Below, in pieces: positions 25,573-34,643 of a DNA stretch of 64,000 nucleotides (its first letter is position 1; each line of letters opens with the position of its first letter). Source of the DNA: Azospirillum sp. TSH100 (lineage in GTDB: Bacteria > Pseudomonadota > Alphaproteobacteria > Azospirillales > Azospirillaceae); assembly GCF_004923295.1 (NCBI RefSeq), contig NZ_CP039637.1:1-64000 (forward strand). Reading direction: 5' to 3'. The notes under the pieces are model-generated. The model searched no databases and was not told where the DNA came from. It saw nothing but the letters and a program-made list of their open reading frames with translations. Made by a program: the position numbers and the translations under genes.

Positions 25573-26384
25573 TCAGACGGCCACGACCTTGGCGGCGCAT
25601 TTCTTGAAGTCGGTCTGCTTGCTGATCGGGTCGGTGGCGTCCAGCGTGCATCTGTTGATCAGCCGGGCGGAATCGAACCAGGGGCCAGCCGGCGGTCGGT
25701 GATGCGGGTCCACAGGATCGGGTGCATCTCCGCCATGTTGGAGCCCCAGAGGACGAAGGCGTCGGCATTCTCGAAATCGTCGTAGCAGCCCATCGGCTCG
25801 TCCATGCCGAAGGTGCGGATGAAGGCGACGGCGGCCGACGCCATGCAATGGCGGGCATTCGGGTCGAGGTTGTTGGTGCGGAAACCGCCGCGCATCAGCT
25901 TGGACGCCGCATAGCCCTCCCAGATCGTCCATTGCCCGGAGCCGAACATGCCGACGGCGTCCGGCCCCTTCTCCTTCAGCACCCGTTTCCACTGGCGGGC
26001 CATCTCGTCGAAGGCGCGGTCCCAGGACACCGGCTGGAACTCGCCCTCCTTGTGGTACTGCCCGTCGCGCATGCGCAGCAGCGGCTGGGTCAGCCGGTCC
26101 TGGCCATAGAGGATCTTGGAGAGGAAATAGCCCTTCACGCAATTCAGGCCGCGGTTCACCTCCGCCTGCATGTCGCCATGGGTGGCGACGATACGGTTCT
26201 CCTTGGTCGCCACCATCACGCCGCATCCGGTGCCGCAGAAGCGGCAGGGCGCCTTCGACCATTTCAGCGCCGTGTCCTCGCCCGCCACCAGGGAACTTTG
26301 CGCTGCGGCCGGCAGGCTGATGCCCCCGGCAGCCGCGGCGGCGGCCACCGCCTGTGCCTTGATGAAGTCGCGACGGTCCAACAT
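25573..26384 (-). pseudogene. napA: napA, periplasmic nitrate reductase catalytic subunit, internally deleted and frameshifted
   Basis: Full NapA has about 830 residues. Here about 233 N-terminal residues are kept: Tat signal (DRRDFIKAQAV), 4Fe-4S ligands C47, C50, C54 and C82, and the presumed Mo ligand C180 (NARHCMASA). At about 25681-25686 the frame jumps directly to the last 36 residues of NapA (PWFDSARLIN through KKCAAKVVAV) in another reading frame. About 560 residues (1.7 kb) holding most of the molybdopterin-binding domains are missing. In the upstream frame the protein ends after eight foreign residues. It cannot encode active nitrate reductase unless the deletion is an assembly error. 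Confidence 0.9.
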
Positions 26385-26440
26385 GGGCGTCCCCCCTCTT
26401 CTTCTGGTGTCAGGATCCGGCTGGCAGGGTAGGGCGGGGC

Positions 26441-26704
26441 TTAGGTTTCGACAGCCTCCGCCCGGTCGATGTGATGGAAGACCATGACTGCGGAGAACAC
26501 GCCGTCCAGCAGGTGCAGCGCGGTCATCCGGTCGGCGATCCAGCCCTCTTGCGGCCCTTCGACGGTGACCACCATCCTGCCGGGTTGCTCGATGTGCAGT
26601 TCGGTGCCGGCCATGTCGGCGATGGCGGCGCGCACCATCCCCTGCCGCTCCGGGTTCACATGCAGCAGCAGCGAGGCGAGGTGCCGCTCGGTATCAGTCG
26701 GCAT
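26441..26704 (-). CDS. napD: NapD chaperone for NapA
   Basis: Cytoplasmic chaperone of 87 residues that binds the Tat signal of NapA during cofactor insertion. The sequence shows the NapD ferredoxin-like pattern: HLASLLLHVNPERQGMVRAA, GTELHIEQPGRMVVTVEG and a C-terminal hydrophobic strand (GVFSAVMVFHHID). The start at 26704 overlaps the napF 3' end by 11 bp. It appears intact. Confidence 0.88.
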   Translation of the reverse strand: MPTDTERHLASLLLHVNPERQGMVRAAIADMAGTELHIEQPGRMVVTVEGPQEGWIADRMTALHLLDGVFSAVMVFHHIDRAEAVET

Positions 26705-27233
26705 GGGCGGGACTCCCGCTCTGGTGGGTAAGGATGACGGCCCCGGCCGGGCAGGCGGCGACACAGGCGCCGCAGCCGGTGCAGGCCGCCTCGTCGATGC
26801 GGGCATGGGCGGCTCCGCCCATCCCCACCTGAAAGGGCGCCGGCTGGAAACGGATGGCGCCTTCCGGACAGGCGTCCTGGCAGCTGCGGCACACCACCCG
26901 CTGCACCGCAAGGCAGGAGGGCGCTATGGTGGGGCGCAAGGACCAGGGCGCCGCCGTCCGGTCGAAGATCGGCCCGGCATAAACCTCGGCGCAGGCATCG
27001 GCGCAGGCGCCGCAGAAGATGCACTCCCCGCGCGTGAAATCGACCTCCGGATAGCCGCCGTCGCCGGGAATCAAAATCGCTTCCGCACAGGCGTCGGCGC
27101 AGGCGCCACAGCGGGTGCACAGCGCGGTGAGGGAATCGGGACGGGACCAGGGGGGATGGATCGGCGCCGGTCCGGCCGCCGGCCGCCCGCGCAGGAAACT
27201 CCGTCTTGCCCTGTCCAAGCCATCGCCGGCCAT
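26694..27233 (-). CDS. napF: NapF ferredoxin-type iron-sulfur protein
   Basis: Cytoplasmic iron-sulfur protein of 179 residues implicated in NapA maturation. Cysteine clusters CTRCGACADAC, CIFCGACADAC, CRSCQDAC and CTGCGACVAAC supply ligands for up to four 4Fe-4S clusters. An N-terminal RRSFLRG stretch is typical of NapF. It lies between napE and napD in the usual napEFD order and looks intact. Confidence 0.9.
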   Translation of the reverse strand: MAGDGLDRARRSFLRGRPAAGPAPIHPPWSRPDSLTALCTRCGACADACAEAILIPGDGGYPEVDFTRGECIFCGACADACAEVYAGPIFDRTAAPWSLRPTIAPSCLAVQRVVCRSCQDACPEGAIRFQPAPFQVGMGGAAHARIDEAACTGCGACVAACPAGAVILTHQSGSPAHAD

Positions 27234-27248
27234 GGCACGGCCCCTCCG

Positions 27249-27476
27249 TCAGACCGGCGGCGGCCCCGGCGGTCCCAGGATCAACTGCGACATCCACACG
27301 ACGAAGCCATAACCACCGACCACCGCCACCGACAGCACCGGCCAGATGAACACCGCCAGCAGCAGGAACATGGCGATCTCACGCCGGCGGGTTCCCGGTT
27401 CAACGGGCGGCCGCGGGTCGGCAAAGGTCAGGGCATCGTGATTGCGGGCTGGGCTGGCTTGCCGGGCTGCGCTCAT
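27249..27476 (-). CDS. napE: NapE small membrane protein
   Basis: Protein of 75 residues with one membrane helix (about 36-60: AMFLLLAVFIWPVLSVAVVG) followed by GYGFVVWMSQLILGPPGPP, characteristic of NapE/TorE proteins. First gene of the napEFDABC operon, 15 bp before napF. Its function is unknown. Confidence 0.85.
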   Translation of the reverse strand: MSAARQASPARNHDALTFADPRPPVEPGTRRREIAMFLLLAVFIWPVLSVAVVGGYGFVVWMSQLILGPPGPPPV

Positions 27477-27651
27477 GGAATGCGGCCTTCCGCTTTATCT
27501 CGGGCTCACCGTTCCAACCGCAAATTGCTGGACATGTTGCGTCCAAGCCTGCCGCTCCAAAGGAGTATGCCATCGGAGAGTCGGCAACTTTCTCTCCTCT
27601 CCCGGGAAAGGGCGTTTCGCCCCCCCCAATCACAACCTCACCCAAAAGTTG

Positions 27652-27665
27652 TTGATCTGGCGCAA
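27652..27665. promoter_or_regulatory. FNR/NnrR-like box, copy 1
   Basis: TTGATCTGGCGCAA reads TTGAT-N4-CGCAA: one half matches FNR, the other NnrR-type boxes (TTGCG in reverse). It lies between the divergent napE and nosR genes. Confidence 0.5.
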
Positions 27666-27689
27666 TTCGTACAGCGGTCTGCCCAATCC

Positions 27690-27703
27690 TTGACCACGGT
27701 CAA
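27690..27703. promoter_or_regulatory. FNR/NnrR/Dnr-like box, copy 2
   Basis: TTGACCACGGTCAA is a TTGAC-N4-GTCAA dyad, close to the FNR consensus TTGAT-N4-ATCAA. It lies 107 bp before the chosen nosR start. A nearly identical box (TTGAC-CTCG-GTCAA) precedes ubiT at 43611. Confidence 0.65.
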
Positions 27704-27809
27704 GAACTCCCCCACCGCCGCGCGCTTTCATGCCCCCAACACACCAATGCTCAAGACACCAATGCCAGAGCCACCGATGCCAGGTGGCGAAAGCCGGAGG
27801 ATGGCCGTC

Positions 27810-30143
27810 GTGAGGTTCACGCGCGTACAACGTTGGGTGGGATCGGCGCTCGTCGCCCTCCTGCTGCTGCTGACCGGCATCGCCGCGGACATCGCCACTG
27901 CGCATGCCGCCGACAGCGGCCGGCTGCTGCCCTATCTGGCGAAGCTGCAACCCTCCGACCTCGTCCCCGGCGCCGACCGCTTCGGCCAGCCCACCCCGAA
28001 CGCCCCCACCGTCCCCGTGTACAAGGGCGATGCCGTGGTCGGGCATGCCTATCTGACCTCCGACTTCGTCAACACCACCGGCTATTCCGGCCGGCCCATC
28101 GACGTGGTCGTCGGCCTGACGGCGGACGGCACGGTGACCGGCGCCCGGCTGATGGACCATCACGAACCGATCGTGCTGATCGGCATCCCGCCGGCCCGCA
28201 TCAACGGCTTCATCAACGGCTACGTCGGCAAGAACGTGCTGACGCTGGCCACCCAGAGCGCCGCCAGCCCGCCGGTCGACATCGTGTCGGGGGCGACGGT
28301 GACGGTGATGGTCATCGGCGATTCCATCATCCGCTCCGGCAAGAAGGTGATGCAGACGCTGGGCAAGGCCGGATCGGACGTTGCGCCGACCGTCACCAGG
28401 GCCATCGACCTGTCGAAGACCGGGGTCGAGGACTGGGCGACGCTGGTCGGCGACGGCTCGGTCCGCCGCCTGACCCTGACGGTGGGGGAGGTGAACGCCG
28501 CCTTCGAGAAGACAGGCCGGGCCGAAGCCATCGCCCGCGCCGAGGCCGGCAGCCCCGACGAGACCTTCATCGACCTCTACGCCGCGCTCGTCACCATCCC
28601 CACCATCGGCCGCTCGCTGCTGGGCGACGCGGAGTACGAGACGCTGGCCAAGCGGCTGAAGCCCGGCCAGCAGGCGGTGTGGGTGGCCGGGCAGGGGCGC
28701 TACTCCTTCAAGGGGTCGGGCTATGTCCGCGGCGGCATCTTCGACCGGGTCGAGATGGTCCAGCATGAGGGCTCCATCCGCTTCCGCGACAAGATGCACA
28801 AGCGCATGGGCAGCGTCGCCGCCGCCGGCGCCCCCGATTTCCCGGAAATCGGCCTGTTCGTCCTGCCGGAAGGGACCGAGTTCAACCCGGCCGACCCCTG
28901 GCGCCTCCAGCTGCTGGTCCAGCGCGCCATCGCGGCGCTGGACAAGGTGTTCGTCACCTTCGACCTCGGCTATCAGCCGCCCGACAAATATCTGAAGACC
29001 GAACAGCCGGCCCCGCCCCCCTCTGGCGCCGTCCCGGCCGCTCAGGCAATCGACCAGTCCGCCAGCCACAGCCCGGCCATCCAGGCCGCCGGTGCCGAAG
29101 CGGCGGAGGAAGCCGCCGAAACCCCGCTGTGGCAGCGCATCTGGCAGAACCGGCAGGCCGACGTCGTCGTGCTGTCCACCGCCATATTGCTGCTGACCGG
29201 CATCTTCTTCTTCCAGGACCAGCTGACCAAGCGTCCCAAGCTCTACGAGCGGGTCCGGATGGCCTATCTGGTCTTCACCCTGGTCTGGCTCGGCTGGTAC
29301 GCCACGGCCCAGCTGTCGGTGGTCAATGTCCTGACCTTCGCCAACGCGCTGCGCACGGATTTCCGCTGGGACTATTTCATGATGGACCCGCTGGTGTTCA
29401 TCCTGTGGTTCTCGGTGGCTGCCTCGCTGCTGTTCTGGGGCCGGGGCGCCTTCTGCGGCTGGCTCTGCCCGTTCGGCTCGCTTCAGGAGCTGCTGTCGAA
29501 GGCCGCGAAAAGGATCGGCATCCGCCAGATCACCGTGCCCTTCGCCCTGCACCAGCGCCTGTGGCCGATCAAGTACATCATCTTCCTGATGCTGTTCGGC
29601 CTGTCGCTGCAATCCCTGGGCACGGCGGAGAAGGCGGCGGAGATCGAGCCGTTCAAGACCGCGATCATCCTGCATTTCGTCCGCGACTGGTGGTTCGTCG
29701 CCTTCGCCATGGCCCTGCTGGCCGCCGGCCTGGTGATCGAACGCTTCTTCTGCCGCTATCTCTGCCCGCTGGGAGCGGCGCTGGCGATCCCCGGCCGGCT
29801 GCGGATGTTCGACTGGCTGCGCCGCTACAAGGACTGCGGCAGCCCATGCCAGCGCTGCGGCAACGAATGCCCGGTCCAGGCCATCCACCCCGACGGCTCG
29901 ATCAATCCCAACGAATGCATCCAGTGCCTGCACTGCCAGATGCTCTACCACCACGACCACAAATGCCCGGTCATGATCCAGAAACGGCACAAGCGCGAGA
30001 AGTGGCAGGCCGCCGAGGCCAGGCTGGCGGCCGAGAAGGAAGCCGCCGCCGCGGCCCAGCCCGCCTCCACGACCGCCCGCAGCACGGTACCCACCGCCGA
30101 CCCGGCCACCGGCCGGCTGACACTCCGGCCGCACCAGTCCTGA
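27810..30143 (+). CDS. nosR: NosR membrane-bound flavo-iron-sulfur protein
   Basis: Large membrane protein (about 777 residues) needed for nos expression and for electron supply to NosZ. It has an N-terminal signal/TM, a periplasmic FMN-binding domain with the flavinylation motif VSGATVT near residue 160, a C-terminal block of about five TM helices with CGWLCPFG and CRYLCPLG, and two ferredoxin-type clusters (CGSPCQRCGNECP and CIQCLHCQM followed by CP). The tail is Ala-rich. GTG 27810 is preferred because GGAGG lies 9 bp upstream; an ATG at 27801 directly abuts that sequence. ApbE encoded at 36006 is the likely FMN transferase. Confidence 0.92.
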   Translation: MRFTRVQRWVGSALVALLLLLTGIAADIATAHAADSGRLLPYLAKLQPSDLVPGADRFGQPTPNAPTVPVYKGDAVVGHAYLTSDFVNTTGYSGRPIDVVVGLTADGTVTGARLMDHHEPIVLIGIPPARINGFINGYVGKNVLTLATQSAASPPVDIVSGATVTVMVIGDSIIRSGKKVMQTLGKAGSDVAPTVTRAIDLSKTGVEDWATLVGDGSVRRLTLTVGEVNAAFEKTGRAEAIARAEAGSPDETFIDLYAALVTIPTIGRSLLGDAEYETLAKRLKPGQQAVWVAGQGRYSFKGSGYVRGGIFDRVEMVQHEGSIRFRDKMHKRMGSVAAAGAPDFPEIGLFVLPEGTEFNPADPWRLQLLVQRAIAALDKVFVTFDLGYQPPDKYLKTEQPAPPPSGAVPAAQAIDQSASHSPAIQAAGAEAAEEAAETPLWQRIWQNRQADVVVLSTAILLLTGIFFFQDQLTKRPKLYERVRMAYLVFTLVWLGWYATAQLSVVNVLTFANALRTDFRWDYFMMDPLVFILWFSVAASLLFWGRGAFCGWLCPFGSLQELLSKAAKRIGIRQITVPFALHQRLWPIKYIIFLMLFGLSLQSLGTAEKAAEIEPFKTAIILHFVRDWWFVAFAMALLAAGLVIERFFCRYLCPLGAALAIPGRLRMFDWLRRYKDCGSPCQRCGNECPVQAIHPDGSINPNECIQCLHCQMLYHHDHKCPVMIQKRHKREKWQAAEARLAAEKEAAAAAQPASTTARSTVPTADPATGRLTLRPHQS

Positions 30144-30228
30144 CCACCATCCCCTCATCCCCATAACCGGACCCGGTCGCAACGGGTCTCATGACAACCC
30201 CAAAGCGGGGTCAGCGAAGGAGCAGACC

Positions 30229-32178
30229 ATGTCGAACGAGACGAACAATACGGCAGGCGTCAACCGCCGTGCGCTTCTGGGCGGAACTGCGAAGGCGGCG
30301 GCGCTCGCCGGCCTGACCGGTGCGGTCGGCGGCGGAACCGCCGGCGGCATCGCGGGCAGCGCGCTCTTCGGCGCCACCGAAGCGATGGCCGCCAACGCCC
30401 AGGCCGGGCACCTCAACGCCGAGGTCAAGCCCGGCGACCTCGACGAATATTACGCCTTCCATTCCGGCGGGCATTCCGGCGAAGTCCGCATCCTCGGCCT
30501 GCCGTCGATGCGCGAGCTGATGCGCATTCCGGTCTTCAACCGCTGCTCCGCCACCGGCTGGGGCATGACCAACGAGAGCCGGAAGATCCTGACCGAGCAT
30601 ATGCTGCCGGAAACCAGGAAATTCCTGGAGACGCGCGGCGGCATCTATCTGAACGGCGATGCGCACCACCCGCACATGTCCTTCACCGACGGCACCTATG
30701 ACGGCCGTTACATCTTCATCAACGACAAGGCCAACACCCGTGTCGCACGCATCCGCTGCGACATCATGAAGACCGACACCATCATCGAGATCCCGAACGC
30801 GGCCGCCATCCACGGTCTGCGCCCGCAGCGCTACCCGCGCACCGGCTATGTCTTCGCCAACGGCGAACAGCGCGTGCCGACCCCGAACGACGGCCATGAC
30901 CTGACCAACCCGAAGGCCTACAAGTCGCACTTCACCGCCATCGACGGCGACACGATGAAGATCGCCTGGCAGGTATGGGTCGACGGCAACCTCGACAACA
31001 CCGACGCCGACTATCAGGGCAAATACGCCTTCTCCACCTGCTACGATTCCGAAGAGGGCGTCACCGCGGCGGAGATGACCAGCGGCGAGCAGGACTGGGT
31101 CGTCGTCTTCAACCTGAAGCGCATCGACGAGGCGGTGAAGGCCGGCAAGATCCAGGCGGTGAACGGCGTGCCGGTGGTCGATGGCCGCCACGGCAGCCCC
31201 TACACCCGCTACATCCCGGTGCCGGCCAACCCGCATGGCATCAACGCCGCCCCCGACGGCATCCACGTCACCGTCAACGGCAAGCTGTCGCCGACCGTCA
31301 CCGTGTTCGACGTGCGCCTGCTGGACGATCTGTTCGACGACAAGATCAAGCCGCGCGACGTCGTCGTCGCCGAACCGCAGCTCGGCCTCGGGCCTCTCCA
31401 CACCGCCTATGACGGCCGCGGCAACGCCTACACCACGCTGTTCCTCGACAGCCAGCTGGTGAAGTGGAACATCGACAAGGCCCGTCGCGCCTTCAAGGGC
31501 GAGAAGGTCGACCCGATCATCCAGAAGCTCGACGTCCAGTACCAGCCCGGCCACAACCACAGCTCGATGGGCGAGACCAAGGAGGCCGACGGCAAGTGGC
31601 TGGTGTCGCTGAACAAGTTCTCCAAGGACCGCTTCCTCAACGTCGGCCCGCTGAAGCCGGAGAACGACCAGCTGATCGACATTTCCGGCGACGAGATGAA
31701 GCTGGTGCATGACGGCCCCACCTTCGCCGAGCCGCACGACACGCTGATCGTCCACCGCTCCAAGGTGAACCCGCGCTCGGTCTACGACCGCAACGACCCG
31801 ATGTGGGAAGACGCGCGCCAGCAGGCCAAGAAGGACGGCGTGGTGCTGGAGGATGACGCCAAGGTCATCCGCGACGGCAAGAAGGTCCGCGTCTACATGT
31901 GGCAGCGCGCGCCGACCTTCGGGCTGGAGGACTTCACGGTCAAGCAGGGCGACGAGGTCACCGTCTATGTCACCAACATGGACGACATCGACGACCTGAC
32001 CCACGGCTTCAGCATCACCAACTACGGCGTCTGCATGGAAGTCGGGCCGCAGGCAACCGCCTCGGTGACCTTCACCGCCGACCGGGCGGGTGTCTACTGG
32101 TACTACTGCCAGTGGTTCTGCCACGCCCTGCACATGGAGATGGCCGGCCGCATGATCGTCGAGCCGTCCTCGACCTGA
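30229..32178 (+). CDS. nosZ: NosZ nitrous-oxide reductase (clade I, Tat-exported)
   Basis: Periplasmic copper enzyme of 649 residues reducing N2O to N2. It has a twin-arginine signal (NRRALLGGTAKAAALAGL, residues 13-30). The seven-bladed propeller carries the CuZ histidines (for example DAHHPH near residue 143 and GHNHSS near 443). The C-terminal cupredoxin domain has the CuA ligands C627, C631, H635 and M638 in CQWFCHALHMEM. Length and Tat signal place it in clade I. The start is supported by GAAGGAG about 8 bp upstream. It follows nosR by 85 bp. Confidence 0.97.
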   Translation: MSNETNNTAGVNRRALLGGTAKAAALAGLTGAVGGGTAGGIAGSALFGATEAMAANAQAGHLNAEVKPGDLDEYYAFHSGGHSGEVRILGLPSMRELMRIPVFNRCSATGWGMTNESRKILTEHMLPETRKFLETRGGIYLNGDAHHPHMSFTDGTYDGRYIFINDKANTRVARIRCDIMKTDTIIEIPNAAAIHGLRPQRYPRTGYVFANGEQRVPTPNDGHDLTNPKAYKSHFTAIDGDTMKIAWQVWVDGNLDNTDADYQGKYAFSTCYDSEEGVTAAEMTSGEQDWVVVFNLKRIDEAVKAGKIQAVNGVPVVDGRHGSPYTRYIPVPANPHGINAAPDGIHVTVNGKLSPTVTVFDVRLLDDLFDDKIKPRDVVVAEPQLGLGPLHTAYDGRGNAYTTLFLDSQLVKWNIDKARRAFKGEKVDPIIQKLDVQYQPGHNHSSMGETKEADGKWLVSLNKFSKDRFLNVGPLKPENDQLIDISGDEMKLVHDGPTFAEPHDTLIVHRSKVNPRSVYDRNDPMWEDARQQAKKDGVVLEDDAKVIRDGKKVRVYMWQRAPTFGLEDFTVKQGDEVTVYVTNMDDIDDLTHGFSITNYGVCMEVGPQATASVTFTADRAGVYWYYCQWFCHALHMEMAGRMIVEPSST

Positions 32179-32207
32179 TCGACCACTCTCCCCCTGCGAA
32201 GCCCCCC

Positions 32208-32320
32208 CCCTCTCCCCCCCGGGGAGAGGGCCGGGGTGAGGGGGATGCGTGGCGTGGATTTCCCAAAGGTCCCGCCGCGCGTCCCCCTCACCCTAACCCT
32301 CTCCCCGGGGGGGAGAGGGG
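32208..32320. repeat. GC-rich palindromic repeat pair between nosZ and nosD
   Basis: A palindrome of CCCTCTCCCC/GGGGAGAGGG type at 32208-32230 and a second at 32297-32320 face each other, and their flanks (CCGGGGTGAGGGGGATGCG and CGCGTCCCCCTCACCC) are also mutually inverted. The whole forms a REP/BIME-like element of about 113 bp. Palindromes of the same type occur at 37201-37225 and 40895-40916. It can fold strongly in RNA and may protect the nosZ message or limit read-through into nosD. Confidence 0.75.
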
Positions 32321-32346
32321 ATCTCTCGCACCAATGGACTCCTCCC

Positions 32347-33720
32347 ATGCTCCTCCGCACGGCGACACTCCTCGGAACGGCCCTGCTCTGCGCCCCGGCG
32401 CTCGCCGCCACGGCGACGGTCGCCCCCGGCGGGCTGGCGGCGGCGCTGGCGTCCGCGGCTCCCGGAGACACGCTGGTGCTGGCCGCCGGCGTCCATCCCG
32501 GCCCGCTGACCATCCGGACCCCGGTCACCCTGACCGGCGAGCCGGGTGCCGTCGTCGACGGGCAGGGAACCGGCAGCACGCTGACCGTGGAAGCCCCCAA
32601 CGTCACCCTGCGGCATCTGGAGATCCGCAATTCCGGTCTCAGCCTGATCGACCAGAATGCCGGAATCTTCCTCGGCAAGGAGGCGCGTGGCGCCGTGGTC
32701 GAGGACAACCGGCTGCGCGACAACCTGATCGGCGTCTATATCTGGGGCGCTGCCGACAGCCTGATCCGCCGCAACGACATCGTCGGCCGCACCGACCTGC
32801 GCGTGTCGGAACGCGGCAACGGCATCCAGCTGTGGAACGCGCCGGGCACGCGCGTGCTCGACAACAGCGTGCGCGAGGGGAGGGACGGGCTGTTCACCAC
32901 CTCGTCCCGCAAGAACATCTTCTCCGGCAACCGGTTCGAGCATGTCCGGTTCGCCGTCCACTACATGTACACCAACGATTCCGAACTGACCGACAACGTC
33001 TCCGTCGCCAACAACGTCGGCTATGCGGTGATGTTCTCCAACAATCTGGTGATCCGCAACAACCGCTCGAAGGCCGACCGCGAACATGGGTTGATGCTGA
33101 ACAACGCCAACAGCTCGCGCATCGAAGGCAATGTGATCGAGGGCCGCTTCGCCGGTGCGCTGTCCGACAGCGGGGAGGCGCTGCCCGACAGCGACATTCC
33201 GCGCGACAGCGAGGCGATGAGCGACCGGCTGCGCAGCGGCACCTGGAAATGCGTCTTCATCTACAACGCCAACAAGAACCGCTTCACCGGCAACCGGTTC
33301 GACGGCTGCGAGATCGGCGTCCATTTCACCGCCGGGTCGGAGCGCAACAGCCTGACCGGCAACGCCTTCATCGGCAACCGCACCCAGGTCAAATATGTCG
33401 GCACCCGCTATCTCGACTGGTCGGAGAACGGGCGCGGCAACTACTGGTCCGACAATGCCGCCTTCGACCTGAACGGCGACGGCATCTCCGACGAGCCCTA
33501 TCGCCCCAACGACGTGGTCGACCGGGTGATGTGGGAGTATCCGGCCGCCAAGCTGCTGATGAACAGCCCCGGCGTCCAGGTCATCCGCTGGGCGCAGAAG
33601 CAGTTCCCCGCCCTGCACCCCGGCGGCGTGATCGACAGCGCCCCGCTGATGACGCCGCCCCCGATGCCGGGCCTGACTCAAACCGCTCAAAGCCCTGCTG
33701 CCGAAAGGAAACAGCCATGA
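32347..33720 (+). CDS. nosD: NosD periplasmic copper-loading accessory protein
   Basis: Right-handed beta-helix protein of 457 residues with a Sec signal peptide (1-20, ending PALA-A). It shows the repeated Asn/Asp-rich turns of carbohydrate-binding/NosD repeats (for example NNVGYAVMFSNNLVIRNNRS and LMLNNANSSRIEGN). With NosF and NosY it forms the membrane complex that delivers copper to NosZ in the periplasm. ATG 32347 is taken because upstream residues derive from the repeat element. It overlaps nosF by ATGA. Confidence 0.92.
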   Translation: MLLRTATLLGTALLCAPALAATATVAPGGLAAALASAAPGDTLVLAAGVHPGPLTIRTPVTLTGEPGAVVDGQGTGSTLTVEAPNVTLRHLEIRNSGLSLIDQNAGIFLGKEARGAVVEDNRLRDNLIGVYIWGAADSLIRRNDIVGRTDLRVSERGNGIQLWNAPGTRVLDNSVREGRDGLFTTSSRKNIFSGNRFEHVRFAVHYMYTNDSELTDNVSVANNVGYAVMFSNNLVIRNNRSKADREHGLMLNNANSSRIEGNVIEGRFAGALSDSGEALPDSDIPRDSEAMSDRLRSGTWKCVFIYNANKNRFTGNRFDGCEIGVHFTAGSERNSLTGNAFIGNRTQVKYVGTRYLDWSENGRGNYWSDNAAFDLNGDGISDEPYRPNDVVDRVMWEYPAAKLLMNSPGVQVIRWAQKQFPALHPGGVIDSAPLMTPPPMPGLTQTAQSPAAERKQP

Positions 33721-34643
33721 CCGACTTCACCGCAGAGGTGCAGGGCGTCACCAAGCGCTATGGCGAGACCGAGGCGGTGCGCGGCGTGGACCTGACGCTG
33801 GCGCCCGGCGAATGCGTGGCGATGGTCGGCCACAACGGCGCCGGCAAAAGCTCCCTCATCAAGCTGATGCTCGGCCTGACCACCCCGACCGGGGGCCGCA
33901 TCCGCGTGCTGGGCGGCGAGCCGGCCAGCGCCGCCTGCTCCCCGATCCGCCGCCAGATCGGCTTCCTGCCGGAAAACGTCGCCTTCCACCCCAACATGAC
34001 CGGCCGGGAGACGCTGGACTTCTACGCCCGGCTGAAGGGCGCCCCGCGCCGCGACAACGACGCGCTGTTCGAGAAGGTCGGGCTGGAGCCCGCCGCCATC
34101 AAGCGCCGTGTCTCGACCTATTCCAAGGGCATGCGCCAGCGTCTGGCCCTGGCCCAGGCCCTGCTCGGCGGCCCGAAACTGCTGTTCCTCGACGAGCCGA
34201 CCACCGGCCTAGACCCGGCGTTGCGCCAGAGTTTCTATGCCATCGTCGCCGAGCTGCGCGACCGCGGCACCACCGTCCTGCTGTGCAGCCACGCCCTGAC
34301 CGAGCTGGAAGGGCAGGCCGACCGGGTGGTGGTGATGAACCGCGGCCGCAAGGTGGCCGACGGCTCGCTCGCCACCCTGCGCAGCCTCGCCCGGCTGCCG
34401 GTGCGCATCCGCCTGACCCTGCCGGCCGACGACATCGACGATCTGGCCGCCCAGGTCGGGCAGGGGGCCGCCCTCACCCGTCTGGCCGGCGGCGTGGTGG
34501 AATTGGCCTGCGCCAACGACGACAAGGTCGGTCTGGTCCGCCGCATCGCCTGCAACGGTCTGGCGGTCGATGACATCGAGATCGTCCAGCCCAGCCTGGA
34601 CGAGATGTACGCCCATTTCCTGCGCCGGGAGGCCGCCGAATGA
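33717..34643 (+). CDS. nosF: NosF ABC ATPase
   Basis: ATPase of 308 residues of the NosDFY complex. Walker A GHNGAGKSS near residue 40, signature YSKGMRQRLALAQAL (an S-K-G variant normal for NosF-like ATPases), Walker B LLFLDEPTTGLD and switch histidine CSHAL. The C-terminal 90 residues form a regulatory extension. It drives copper-site assembly of NosZ. ATGA overlaps at both ends (nosD and nosY) show tight coupling. Confidence 0.93.
   Translation: MTDFTAEVQGVTKRYGETEAVRGVDLTLAPGECVAMVGHNGAGKSSLIKLMLGLTTPTGGRIRVLGGEPASAACSPIRRQIGFLPENVAFHPNMTGRETLDFYARLKGAPRRDNDALFEKVGLEPAAIKRRVSTYSKGMRQRLALAQALLGGPKLLFLDEPTTGLDPALRQSFYAIVAELRDRGTTVLLCSHALTELEGQADRVVVMNRGRKVADGSLATLRSLARLPVRIRLTLPADDIDDLAAQVGQGAALTRLAGGVVELACANDDKVGLVRRIACNGLAVDDIEIVQPSLDEMYAHFLRREAAE

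Larger units (their letters stand above)
27477..27809. other. divergent regulatory region between napE and nosR
   Basis: This 333-bp gap lies between divergent nap and nos operons. It holds two FNR/NnrR-like boxes (27652-27665 and 27690-27703) and no convincing gene. The nosR frame stays open far to the left, so an earlier nosR start within the last 70 bp cannot be excluded. Confidence 0.6.

Noticed and set aside
25659..26384. A short stand-alone NapA-like protein or programmed frameshift
   Set aside because: The NapA C-terminus follows directly in another frame with about 560 residues missing, which recoding cannot supply; deletion is the simpler reading.
27630..30182. Minus-strand frame of 850 codons opposite nosR
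   Set aside because: NosR motifs on the plus strand are unambiguous; the antisense product has no recognisable domain and is His/Asp/Gly-rich low complexity.
32208..32320. CRISPR array
   Set aside because: Only two inverted GC-rich palindromes, no regular spacers and no cas genes.
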